Positions 49,939-60,200 of a stretch of 64,000 nt of DNA are shown here, piece after piece. Under the pieces are notes generated by a model. The model was given only the letters and a program-made list of their open reading frames with translations. It was not told where the DNA came from and did not search any database. This DNA is from an uncultured Collinsella sp. (GTDB lineage Bacteria > Actinomycetota > Coriobacteriia > Coriobacteriales > Coriobacteriaceae). Location: assembly GCA_900542825.1 (NCBI GenBank), contig UQOY01000002.1, positions 1 through 64,000 on the forward strand. Reading direction: 5' to 3'. Each line of letters begins with the position of its first letter. Positions within the stretch are counted from its first letter, which is position 1. The translations under genes were made by a program, and so were the position numbers.

Positions 49939-51855
49939 ATGGTCGCATTCGATCGCAATCCGCAAGATTTCAAGTATCTGCGCCTGCTGTCGAGACAATT
50001 CCCCACCGAACAATCCGCGTTTACCGAGATCATCAATCTCTCGGCCATCCTCAACCTGCCCAAAGGCACCGAGCATTTTATGAGCGATGTGCATGGCGAG
50101 TACGAAGCCTTTATGCACATCCTCAACAACTGTTCGGGCGTCGTGCGCGAGCATGTCGACGAGATCTTTGGCGACACGCTCACCTTTGACGAAAAGGGCG
50201 AGCTGTGCACACTCATCTACTATCCGCGTGAGAAGATCGAGCTGGTCCGCAACCAGCACGAGGACTCCCCCACCTGGTACAAGACCATGCTCGACCAGCT
50301 CATTGTGGTTGCCCGTTCGCTTTCGAGCCGCTATACCCGCTCCAAGGTGCGTAAGGCCATCCCGCGCGATTACGCCTACATCATCGACGAGCTGCTGCAC
50401 ACGCATCCAGACGAGAACAACTACCGCGTGCGTTATCACGAGCGCATTATCGAATCCATCTTGGAGACCGCCAGCGCCGACGACTTTATCGAGTCGCTCG
50501 CCTCACTCATCAAGCGCCTCGCCGTCGACCACCTGCACTTGGTGGGCGACATCTTCGACCGCGGTGGCGGCGCGGCCAAGATTATGGACCGCCTGCTCAC
50601 CTATCATTCGCTCGACATTCAGTGGGGCAACCACGACCTGCTGTGGATGGGCGCCGCTGCCGGCGAGCCCGCCTGCATCGCCACGGTACTGCGCAACAAC
50701 CTGCGCTACGACAACTATGAGATTCTCGAGAACGACTACGGCATCTCACTGCGCGAGCTTGTCGCCTTCGCCGACGCCACCTATACCGCCGGCGAGTGCA
50801 TCAGCCCGCTGATCAAAGCGATCAATGTCCTGCTTTTTAAGCTCGAGGGCCAGATTATCCAGCGCCACCCCGAGTTCGACATGGCCGACCGCCTGCTGCT
50901 CGACAAGATCGATCACGACGCCGGCACAGTCACGCTTGCTGACGGCAGCGTATGGCCGCTCACGACCAACGACTTCCCCACCGTCGATCCGGCGGACCCC
51001 TACACGCTCACGCCCGAGGAACAGCACATCATCGATAAGCTCGTGTCCGAGTTTGTCACCGCCGATCACCTGCATCGCCACATCGATTTCCTCTATTCCC
51101 ACGGCTCGATGTATAAGGTCGCCAACGGCAATCTGCTCTTCCATGGCTGCGTGTCGCTCAACGAAGACGGCACCTTTAGCAGCATGAACTGCCTGGGCAC
51201 CTGGCATGCTGGCCGCGATTATCTCGATTTTTGCGACCACATCGCCCGCCGCGCCTGGCGCGTGGGCGACCGCGACGCCCTCGACTGGATGTGGTACCTG
51301 TGGATTGGCTTTAACTCACCCGCCAGCGGACGCCTGGTGCGTACCTTTGAGCGCGCCTATATCGCCGATAAGAGCACCTGGGTCGAGCCGATGGACCCGT
51401 ACTTTACACTTACCAAGTCGCCCTCGGTCTGCGACGACATCATGCGCGAGTTTGGCGTCGCGCCCATGGCATGTTCACCGACCGGTCACATCATCAACGG
51501 CCACACGCCCGTCAAGACCACCAAGGGCGAGCAGCCCATCCGCGCCAACGGTAAGCTACTGGTCATCGACGGCGGTTTCTGTCGCGCCTACCACCCCAAA
51601 ACGGGCATCGCCGGATACACGCTTATCTCCAGCTCGCGCGGATGTCGCCTCAAGTCGCACCAGGCCTTTACCACCGTTGCCGAGGCACTCACCCGCAACA
51701 TCGACATCGAAAGCGAGACCAACCGCTTTGACGAGGCCGACCGTCGTCGCATGGTGAGCGACACCGACACCGGCGTCAAGATTCGCAGCCAGATCCAGGA
51801 CCTGCGCCAACTGCTCGATGCATATAGAAACGGTGCTATCGAGGAGCGCGCCTAG
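49939..51855 (+). CDS. fbp: Fructose-1,6-bisphosphatase, class III
   Basis: The 638-residue protein is the large Firmicutes-type FBPase, built on a metallophosphoesterase core: MSDVHGEYEAF, VGDIFDRGGGA and QWGNHDLLWMG appear in order. It hydrolyses fructose-1,6-bisphosphate in gluconeogenesis, complementing the PEP carboxykinase in this window. B. subtilis Fbp is 671 residues, so length fits. The start at 49939 follows GGAAGGTGCTTC. Confidence 0.95.
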   Translation: MVAFDRNPQDFKYLRLLSRQFPTEQSAFTEIINLSAILNLPKGTEHFMSDVHGEYEAFMHILNNCSGVVREHVDEIFGDTLTFDEKGELCTLIYYPREKIELVRNQHEDSPTWYKTMLDQLIVVARSLSSRYTRSKVRKAIPRDYAYIIDELLHTHPDENNYRVRYHERIIESILETASADDFIESLASLIKRLAVDHLHLVGDIFDRGGGAAKIMDRLLTYHSLDIQWGNHDLLWMGAAAGEPACIATVLRNNLRYDNYEILENDYGISLRELVAFADATYTAGECISPLIKAINVLLFKLEGQIIQRHPEFDMADRLLLDKIDHDAGTVTLADGSVWPLTTNDFPTVDPADPYTLTPEEQHIIDKLVSEFVTADHLHRHIDFLYSHGSMYKVANGNLLFHGCVSLNEDGTFSSMNCLGTWHAGRDYLDFCDHIARRAWRVGDRDALDWMWYLWIGFNSPASGRLVRTFERAYIADKSTWVEPMDPYFTLTKSPSVCDDIMREFGVAPMACSPTGHIINGHTPVKTTKGEQPIRANGKLLVIDGGFCRAYHPKTGIAGYTLISSSRGCRLKSHQAFTTVAEALTRNIDIESETNRFDEADRRRMVSDTDTGVKIRSQIQDLRQLLDAYRNGAIEERA

Positions 51856-51933
51856 CCCCGCCTGCGGGGATTGGCTAAACTGGCTGAGTTTGTCATCCCC
51901 GCGGCGCTGCGGCGCCACCCTAAGGCAGGTACC

Positions 51934-52329
51934 ATGCAAAAGCTCCTTGCGCAGATCATGAAGTTTGGCGTCGTCGGCGTCATTGCCACTGTCATCGACT
52001 TTGGCATCATGAATCTGCTCCACTACGGTCTGGGCCTCAATATCCTGATTGCCAACACCAGCGGCTTTATCGTCTCGCTCATCTTTAACTACGTCGCGAG
52101 CATGAAGTACGTGTTTGCACACAAGGAGGGCATGAGCCGCCGCCGCGAGTTCATTATCTTTGTCGTGCTGTCCGTAATCGGCTTGGCTCTCAACGACGGT
52201 ATCGTGCTGGCGCTCAACGCCGGCCTGGAGCTCGAGGCCAATATCGCCAAGATTTGCGCCACCGCGCTTGTTATGGTCTACAACTTTGTAACGCGCAAGA
52301 TCTTCCTGGAGGGCGAGCAGACCAAGTAG
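51934..52329 (+). CDS. GtrA family membrane protein
   Basis: The 131-residue protein has four membrane helices and the family pattern FGVVGVIATVIDFGIMNLL and NYVASMKYVF. GtrA-like proteins move or help modify undecaprenyl-linked sugars at the membrane. The ATG at 51934 behind AAGGCAGGTACC is chosen. A second GtrA gene follows 220 bp later, probably by duplication. It lies 78 bp after fbp. Confidence 0.88.
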   Translation: MQKLLAQIMKFGVVGVIATVIDFGIMNLLHYGLGLNILIANTSGFIVSLIFNYVASMKYVFAHKEGMSRRREFIIFVVLSVIGLALNDGIVLALNAGLELEANIAKICATALVMVYNFVTRKIFLEGEQTK

Positions 52330-52549
52330 CCCGGCCTCCTCGTTGCACTACGGGGCCCACGGACGACGCGCGTCGAGCGCTGCGTTGTTCGTGGGCCTTG
52401 CTCGTTTACGGCAAGATTTGCAACGTTTGCGGATTGCCTCTTGAATATTTGGCGAGTTCGTATAGTTCTTGCCAAAGACCTTACGTTTCCCATGCAAAAG
52501 CTCTAAAGTATCTCGTTGCTCGATTCGTCAACGCATTGGATGTGATTAC

Positions 52550-52957
52550 GTGCGCAAGGCACTGGCACAACCTCATACCAAGCAATTCCTCAAGTTCGCT
52601 GTCGTGGGTCTTATCTCCTTTGGCATCGACTGGGGTATGCTCATTGCGCTCGTCGAGCTGTTCCACCTCGACTTTTTGATGAGCACCACGATCTCGTTTA
52701 CCACGTCCGTCGTGGTCAACTACTGGCTCAGCATGAAGTACGTGTTCGACCACCGTGAGGGCATGAGCCGCAAGCGCGAGTTCACGATCTTCACCATCCT
52801 GTCGGTGATTGGTTTGGGCCTCAACGACCTGTACATGTTTGTGGGCGTCACGTTTTTGAGCATCGGCTACCAGGCCATGAAGGCAATCGCAACGTTCTTG
52901 GTCACTTGGTACAACTACTTTAGCCGTCGCTTATTCCTCGAGGGCGCACAGTCGTAG
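52550..52957 (+). CDS. GtrA family membrane protein, paralogue
   Basis: The 135-residue protein resembles its neighbour closely (FAVVGLISFGIDWGMLIALV; NYWLSMKYVFDHREGMSRKRE; RRLFLEGAQ). The GTG at 52550 is likely; the ribosome site is weak (GGATG). It ends 26 bases before a strong terminator. The GtrA proteins often work with a glycosyltransferase, which is not present nearby. Confidence 0.85.
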   Translation: MRKALAQPHTKQFLKFAVVGLISFGIDWGMLIALVELFHLDFLMSTTISFTTSVVVNYWLSMKYVFDHREGMSRKREFTIFTILSVIGLGLNDLYMFVGVTFLSIGYQAMKAIATFLVTWYNYFSRRLFLEGAQS

Positions 52958-52983
52958 TTTGTTCGGCATTTGCTTGAAGGTAT

Positions 52984-53017
52984 AACCGGTTGGAATTCTC
53001 GTTCCAACCGGTTTTTT
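52984..53017 (+). terminator. Terminator of the GtrA genes
   Basis: AACCGGTTGGAA (52984-52995) and its exact complement (53002-53013) with a 6-base loop, followed by T6. Confidence 0.92.
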
Positions 53018-53069
53018 GTTTACAGAGTTTGCCGAGAAAGGCGTACGAGGCGGGCTACGGCATCGGGAT

Positions 53070-53360
53070 GGGACACAGTTTCCCTACGGGCGCCGTTCCG
53101 GAAAGTGCATCCCAGATCGCAGCCTCAGAGCGGGACACAGTTTCCGAAACGCCGCCCCGGCGGAAAGTGCATCCCGGAATCAGTCAACAGAACGGGACGC
53201 AATTTCCCGCGAACGCCGAAACGGAAAGCGCATCCCATTATCGATGTCCAGAACGGGATGCGCTTTCCCAATGGATGCTGATGCGGAAACTGTGTCCCGG
53301 AATTCGCCTTCAGAGTGGGATGCGATTTCCAGTAGAGCCTCGATTGGGAAACGGCGTCCC
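53070..53360. repeat. Array of ten 14-bp motifs in alternating orientation
   Basis: Motif starts are 53070, 53100, 53132, 53162, 53194, 53223, 53255, 53285, 53317 and 53347. Odd copies read GGGAYRCRNTTTCC, even ones the inverted GGAAANNGYRTCCC. Spacers alternate between about 16 and 18 unrelated bases, so the rhythm is 30/32 (one 29) and the double unit about 62 bp. Copies 6 and 7 are exact inverses, as are 8 and 1. It lies between converging genes. It resembles BIME/REP clusters more than CRISPR, whose repeats do not alternate. Confidence 0.9.
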
Positions 53361-53374
53361 ATTCGCATAAAGAT

Positions 53375-53404
53375 GGGCGGCTCGGATGCTTGTCCGAACC
53401 GCCC
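53375..53404 (-). terminator. Terminator of the DUF4430 genes
   Basis: GGGCGGCTCGGA (53375-53386) pairs with TCCGAACCGCCC (53393-53404), with one G-T-type mismatch. In minus-strand sense it lies 25 bases past the stop. Confidence 0.7.
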
Positions 53405-53428
53405 GCTTGGCGTGTTATGTCGAGGCAT

Positions 53429-54298
53429 TTAGCCCGTTACGTAATACCAGACGACACTGTCGCCGTTGGATAGGACGTAGTTGCTGCACGCTTTGTCGGG
53501 TGTAGCGCCGTTAACGGAGTACATCCAGCCACTCGTTCCGCCATGCTCCTTCTCGGCCAAACCGCCAATGGCGGCGACATACGTGCCGAACGATGAGCCA
53601 TGCGCATTCACGGAAAGGCCCAGAGCGCACAGGGCATCGTAGACCGTAGCGCCCTCGTTAAAGGTGAAGGTGCCACTAGAAGACACAGGATTGCCCACAG
53701 CGCTCGATGTGACCGAAACCGTCACCGTAACGTAGCCGGACTCCTGCGAGCCGCCCTGATTGCCCGCAGAGGCGCCGCCACTGTTGGATGCAGACCCACC
53801 GCCGGTCGCCGAGCCAGCGCTCGAAGAAGAGCCGTCAGAAGAACTCGATCCACCGGTGGATTCAGAGCCCTGTCCAACAGACGCGTTGTTGGACGTCTTG
53901 CCGTCCTTGCTTTCGGACTTCTTCTCCTTCGAATCCTTTTTTGAGTCCTTCGACCCGTCCTTCGCATTGTCCGAAGATTTGGAGTCCTTGGACGCAACCT
54001 TGCCCGAAACGGTAGTCGAGCCGGAAACCGATGCGTCCTTGGCAGCGACGCTCTCCCCTGTCACAGCCTGAGCGATCCAATCGATGGACCATGCACCGCT
54101 GGAAGAAGGTTGGATAAAGCCTAGCGACACAACGATCAAAACGATGCAGACGGCCGTCAGGGCACCAACAAGCGCCTTGCGCCGCGGGACGGACGCCGCC
54201 GAAGCGGCGCCCTTTTGCTTTGCATCGTCGAGTTGAATGAACGATGAGTCGGGCTGCTTGGACTCGGCGTCCTGAGACTTATTGGACACAGCCCTCAC
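53429..54298 (-). CDS. Membrane-anchored DUF4430 protein
   Basis: The 289-residue protein has a cytosolic tail of about 40 residues, one membrane helix (ALVGALTAVCIVLIVVSLGF), a Ser/Lys/Gly-rich stalk (residues about 85-190) and a C-terminal DUF4430 domain (TFTFNEGATVYDALCALG, SGWMYSVNG, GDSVVWYYV). DUF4430 resembles the C-terminal domain of transcobalamin. The start GTG follows the stop of the giant gene directly; an internal GTG at 54289 has better SD spacing. The two products form one transcript and are probably partners at the cell surface. Confidence 0.85.
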   Translation of the reverse strand: MRAVSNKSQDAESKQPDSSFIQLDDAKQKGAASAASVPRRKALVGALTAVCIVLIVVSLGFIQPSSSGAWSIDWIAQAVTGESVAAKDASVSGSTTVSGKVASKDSKSSDNAKDGSKDSKKDSKEKKSESKDGKTSNNASVGQGSESTGGSSSSDGSSSSAGSATGGGSASNSGGASAGNQGGSQESGYVTVTVSVTSSAVGNPVSSSGTFTFNEGATVYDALCALGLSVNAHGSSFGTYVAAIGGLAEKEHGGTSGWMYSVNGATPDKACSNYVLSNGDSVVWYYVTG

Positions 54299-57200
54299 CT
54301 ACCGACGCTTGGTGAATACGAACACACCGATGACGGCGAGACCGATCACGCCGGCCGCCACGCCAGCGATGGCGAGCGGATTGAAGCCAGACTGCTGCAC
54401 AGGAGCCTCAGCGGACTTCTTATCAGACTTCTTGCTGTCCTTCTTGTCGGACTTGTCGGAATCCTTCTTGGAATCCTTGCCGTCCTTGGTTTTGGTCTTG
54501 GTCGTGGTCGACGACACAGGCTTCTGCCCAGGCGAAACGGCACCGCCGCTCTGCTGGCCACTCGTTCCGCTGCCGGAGCCGGCGCCATTGCCAGAGCCAC
54601 CCGCATTGCCATTGGAGCCACCGTTACCGCCAGGGTTAACGGCGTTCTTGATCCACTTGGCGTAGAGCGTCATATCGGCCGTCACGACGTCCTTGGCGAA
54701 GTCCCACTTCTCGCCTTCGGCAGTGTACCAGCCGAGGAACGTATACCCGTCGCGGGTAGGGGCGGCTGGCTCTGAAACCATCTTGTTCTTGGCAACATAA
54801 CGCGGTGCAACGTACGAACCTCCCTGTGCATCGAACGCAACTCTCCAGGACTCGGCACCCGCTAGCTTAAAGAGGCGTCCCGAGTCATTGGCGTAGTACA
54901 GGTTGCCCTTCTCATCACAGATGATAGAAGCGGTGCAGTATTCACGATACTTTGCATCGGGCGTGAATATCATTTGCGCCGCATTGTCGCCCAGTTTATA
55001 AGCGTAAACGCCACCGGGCAGAGCGTTGCAGGTGAAGTACACGTACGTGTCGTTACCTTGAACCGAGACGAGCGGGGTACTCTTGGACTCGCCCTTGTCT
55101 GCGCGGATGCTCTTTTTAACGCTCATAGTGCTCAGATCGATGACAGAGAGCGTTCCGTAACCCTCGATGTCCATGCCGCAGACATACGCCAGGCCGTTGC
55201 TCACTGCCGGCGTAGAGGTGGAGATGGCCGCGAAGGCAACGGGCTTGCCCTCGAGGGTCAGCTTGTCCCCGCTGCGACGAATCTTGTAGAGCGTTCCGTT
55301 ATCGCGGGAGACCGCGAGATACGTGCCGTCGCCGTTCTCGCCAACCTCGACGGCAATGATGCCGGAGCGAACGGGCGTGCCTACGCTTACGCTCGAGAGC
55401 TCTTTGCCGTTGGAGCCATCAATGAGGGCAACCTTACCGGACTCGTTACCGATGATGATGTCGTCACCGGAGGCCGCAGCGCCCGCCCAGTAGTAGCCCT
55501 CGTTCTCGTTGGTCTCGGACTTCTTTTTGTCTGTTGTCCAGTCCACTTTGCCGGAAGCCAGGTCAACGCACACGAGCGCACCTTCTGAACCGTCGACAAC
55601 AGTGAAGCCTGCGTAGGCCTTGCCGCCGGAGATGGTCACGGACGTGAGAGCTTGGGTATCTTTGATCCCGAGCGAAGGGGTCTTGTATCGACAGGCTATC
55701 GAGTACTGCCCATCCTTCTTGTCCAGAACAAAAATGCCGAGCGAGCCGTCCTCAAAAGGAACAACCAGATAGCCGTCTTTATAGGCGGGACGGCAGAAGT
55801 AGCCAATGTTCGCACCAATAGAGCAGCTCGCAAGCTCCTTCTTTCCGGTTTCAGAATCTATGAGCACAATGCGGTCGCCCTTAACCGCGCAAATATTACC
55901 GTCGATAATGAGCAAGTCCGAAACGCCTTTTGCATCGCCCTTGATATCTGCGGGCTCATCCCACGCAGATTCAGCTGCACCAGACGGAGTCGGCACTTCG
56001 GCAACCGAGCCATTGGCTTTGCCGCCGGCAAACGCAGGCCAGGCAGAGTCGAAGTTAGACTTAGGCGCGTTGGGGTCGGTCGTGAGGGCATCGGGGTCAG
56101 GCAGCTTGTCGCCAGCCGTATAGACCCAGGCGATAGACTTCGCGTCCTTCAGCTTGACGCTGCCCGCGCCCAAATCGGAAGGCTTGTCATCGATAAAGAG
56201 CTTCCAGTAAGCCCCAGTCGTAGAGTCCCATGCGAGCGTTCGCCCATCAAACGGCGATGTAATTGAGTTGAGGAACCAGCCCCATGTGCCCGTACCATAA
56301 TCCGCAGAGATGCCGCTCTGCTTGAAGGCAAGTTCAGTCGCATCAGCCACGGTCGCGGTATCAACCATGGTGTAGTCAGCTGCAGGCGCCCACGTCTGAA
56401 CATTACCGCCGCTGTCAACACCGATAATCTGCAGGGAAGCCTTTGCCTGCCCAGGCATAGTACCGTCAGAGCCGTAGACCCAGGAAACCTTGTCACCGGC
56501 CTCGAGCGTGTAGTTACCGGCACCCACATTTGCGAGCTTGCCGTTGACAAAGAACTGCCAGTAATTCCAAGTGGAAGCGTCAACCTGTTCGGTCGAGAGC
56601 TTTACGTCCTCATCAAACGGAGAGGTGAGCGAGTTGAGGTACCAGCCGAAGGAGCCCACCCCGGTGTCGGCGCCAATACCGGCCTGCTTAAAGACCTGCT
56701 CGGAAAGATCGGCGGCAGTTGCGCCCTCTTCCACCAGCGAGGTCGTTGGTTGCGCCCACGTCTGCTGAGCACCCGAGGCGTCCTGGCCGATAACGGTGCA
56801 GCTTACCGAAAGCTGGTCGGTGGGCGCCGGGTCGCCGTACTTGGAGTAGCACCAGACGACCGAGTCGCCGGCCTCGAGCGTGTAGCCACCTGCGCCAACC
56901 GATGCGGCTGTGCCGTTGATAAAGAGCTGCCAGTACGCTCCGGTCTGCGAATCATAGCCAAGCGTTCGGCCCGCGTCGACAGGCGAGGTGATGGAATTGA
57001 GGTACCAACCCCAGGTTCCCATGCCGTAATCGGCGGTGAGGCCGTGCTTCTTGAAGAGCGCCTCAGAGAGGTCGGCGGCGGTAGACCCCGTTTTGAGCGT
57101 ATACGGCTCGGCGGCGGTCCAGGTCTGCTGGTTGCCATCGGCATCGATGCCGATAACCGAGCATGTTGCTGTAACCTCAGGAGCGACTTGACCGCTCGTT

Positions 57201-60200
57201 CCAAGCACGGTCACCGTCGCAGAAACATCCAAGCCGGCAAGCACCGCGTAGTCCGAATTGTCGGGATAGCGCTCGGCATAACGGGCAAAGCGCTCACTCT
57301 TCAGACGGCCGCTAATCGTAACTTTCGTGTTGTATTCGGGCTGAGTGAGGATAAGGTTCTCATGCGCGATAACCCCAGGCTTGCTCGACTTGAGCAAACG
57401 ATAGGTGTTCTCCGTGCCACCGGGAAGCTCACTGAACACGAAACCGTAAAGGCCCGCAGCCTCTTCGTCGGAATAGCACCAGTTAACGCCGAGTCCTTGA
57501 CCATACACCTTAAGCGGTGCATGCAGGCTTCCCGTTACATTGGAGGCATCCTGGCCGTCAAGAATACCCTGAGAGAATGTTGACTTTGCAAGGCTCAAGT
57601 GGAACAGCTCGGCATCGAGCTCGTCCTTATTCTGCGGGGCAATCGCAAAGTCGAGGGTCTTGCTTGCCGTGACCTCGGCGTTGGACTTATCGGTCACCGT
57701 AAGAGTAATCTTGATCTTCGCCGTCTCGGTGCCAGGCAGCGGCTGGTAGACCGTGCCCTTGTAACCGTTGAACGTAATGTCATCGGTGCTGGCGGAGTAC
57801 TCGACCTTGTAGTACTTGCCGTCGATATTGAGCGTGCTCGTGCGCGGCATCTGCAGGTCGGCGGTCAAGCCGTCCTTGTTGGCGACCGCGTCGGTGCCGG
57901 AGTACTTGATGTTGTCGTAAGTAAACGCCGCGTCGACCTTCTCCTGCAGCGCCTTCTTGTCGGCAGCAACCTTCTCGGGATCGCCCTTGACGGTCACGGT
58001 GAAGTCGTGCGCGCCCTTTACGTCAGACGGGCCACCGGTCACAAACGAAACGGTCGCGGTCAGCGTTACGGTGCGATCGCTCGAAACGCGCGTAACCTTG
58101 CCGGTGTAGTCGTCCCAGCCATAACCGGACGGCCAAATGACATCGCCGTCGGAGCTCTTCCAGCTAACCTCGAACTTGCTCTTGGAGCCTGCGCGGTACG
58201 GAAGCGTGAGGTTGGACGTAACGGACTCGGCCGAATCGCCCGCAGCGTAACCGATGGCAACCTGCTCGGCGGCATCATCGAGCATCTGCTGCACACGAGC
58301 CTCATCCCAAGCCACCTGAACCGTCTTGTTGGGCTGGTAATACTCGGTCTTCTCGCCGTCACGCGACAGCTCAAACACCACATCGGCACTACGCAGACCG
58401 TCGATGTTGTAACCAGTGTAATCGTTGGGGTCAATGAAGAAGAACGTCACATCGCCGTTGGTCTTATCCTGGGCGTCGGAGATACCGACCGTGGCCTTGG
58501 CATCCTTTGCCTTAAAGAGCACGCCGCCCTTAGAGACCTTAACGTCAACGTCGGTAAATCCCAGATCGGCAAGCTGCGCCTTCAGGACATCGTTAACGTT
58601 GCCGCCCTTGGCGCTGTAATCAACAGCGATCTGCTTGTTAGCATTGTTGAGCTTTTGGACTGCAGCCTCAAGCGAGCCCGCGGCGATAACCTTGTTGGTG
58701 GAGACGAGCTCGACCGTCGAGCTACCGCTCGTGGCGACAGCCTTCAGATACTTGCCCGCGGCAGATGCCGAGACCGTCGCCTCGGCGCCCGACATATCGG
58801 ACAGCAGCGTCCAGTCGGCCGCGGGAGCCTTCGCGTCGTCGGCCGCATACCAGGCAACAGTCGCCTGACCGGTGACGTCGATACCGTTGGTGGCCGAACC
58901 GTCGGCACGCTTAGCCTGCGCCGTCGCCTTGACGCTATCACCCGAGACGAGATGAGTCGATTCGCTATTGATCTGCGGCGTAGTGGTTACGCGCAGCAGG
59001 CTATACTCCCCCGCCGCGGTAACGCTATCCGACGAAACCCACTCAACCGTGTTGTCGAGAGCGCTCGCCGTAACCTTGATCTTCTTGCCGACAAGCGCAT
59101 CCGTAAGAGTCAGGCTGCCATCGGTCTTATCGATGCCGTCGGTGAGCTCGGTCCAATCGGCATCGCCCTCGCCCTTGGCATACCACGCCATGGTCAACTC
59201 GGCATCGTCGGGCACGTCCTTCGTCGAGCCCGACCAGCTGTCCGGAACCTGCACGCTCGGCGTGATCTTTGAGCCCACGCTGAGCGTAACGTTCTTATCG
59301 GCAAGCTCAATGCCCGCCAGCTTGTACTGACCCTTAAGCGTCACGGGGCCGAGCGGAGCTACGGACTGCGCGCCGCCGTAGGAGCTCTTCTTCTGCGTGC
59401 TGGAAACGGTATTTTCGCTCGTCACCTTCACGCGCAGATACTTGCCGGCATAGGCGGCGTCAACGGTATAGGTGGCCTCGGTAGCACCGGGGATATCGGT
59501 ATAGGCAGAGTCGTAGCTCGAGCTGCTGTTTGCATACTGCCACTGATAGGTCACATTATCGGTGCGGTCGATATAGTGATAGTTGGAGCCGTCCTTTTTG
59601 CGCACCTTAGTCTTGAGCGTATCACCCACACGTACGCCGTTGGTGGCGGGAGAGCCCTCGAACTGCACGTCGTAAAGCTCAACTTGGCCAGCGACGGAGA
59701 CAGGACCCGCCGCATAGTACGGCTTCTGCTCGCCATAGCCGCCGTTGGCCTTGGCCACGACGTAGTAGCCCTTGAGGGCGGCGGTCACCGTCAGGGTGTT
59801 ACCGGTCGCGTTCTCGATAGGCGTGTTGCACGAACTCGCGTAGCTCGAGGTGCCCTTATACCACTGCCACGTGACATGCGAATCGGTGGTAACGTCGGTG
59901 GAACCCGCCTTGGCGGTCGCCGTAATCGTGGAACCAACCTCGACTTTGCCCGAAGTCGGGCTCATAGTCACGCTCGTGACATTAATTGAACCGGTAGCCG
60001 CAACGAGAGCGCCCGTGTTGTTGGCCATGCTCGAAGAGCCGATCTTCGAGGACACCTTGCACTTGAGGTACTTGCCGCCCAAAGCATCGGTTAGCTCGAG
60101 GGTCTCACCCGTGGCACCCGCGATATCGGCATACGTGCCACTCTTGGTGTCAGAGCACTGCCACTGATAGTTGAGCTTGCTCGCGTCGACGAACGCGCCG

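Noticed and set aside
53070..53360. CRISPR array
   Set aside because: Repeats are only 14 bp, alternate in orientation and have 16-18 bp spacers; no cas gene is in the window.
57599..59272. 557-codon plus-strand frame within the giant gene
   Set aside because: Antisense to Ig-like repeats, whose sequence repeats explain the long open frame.
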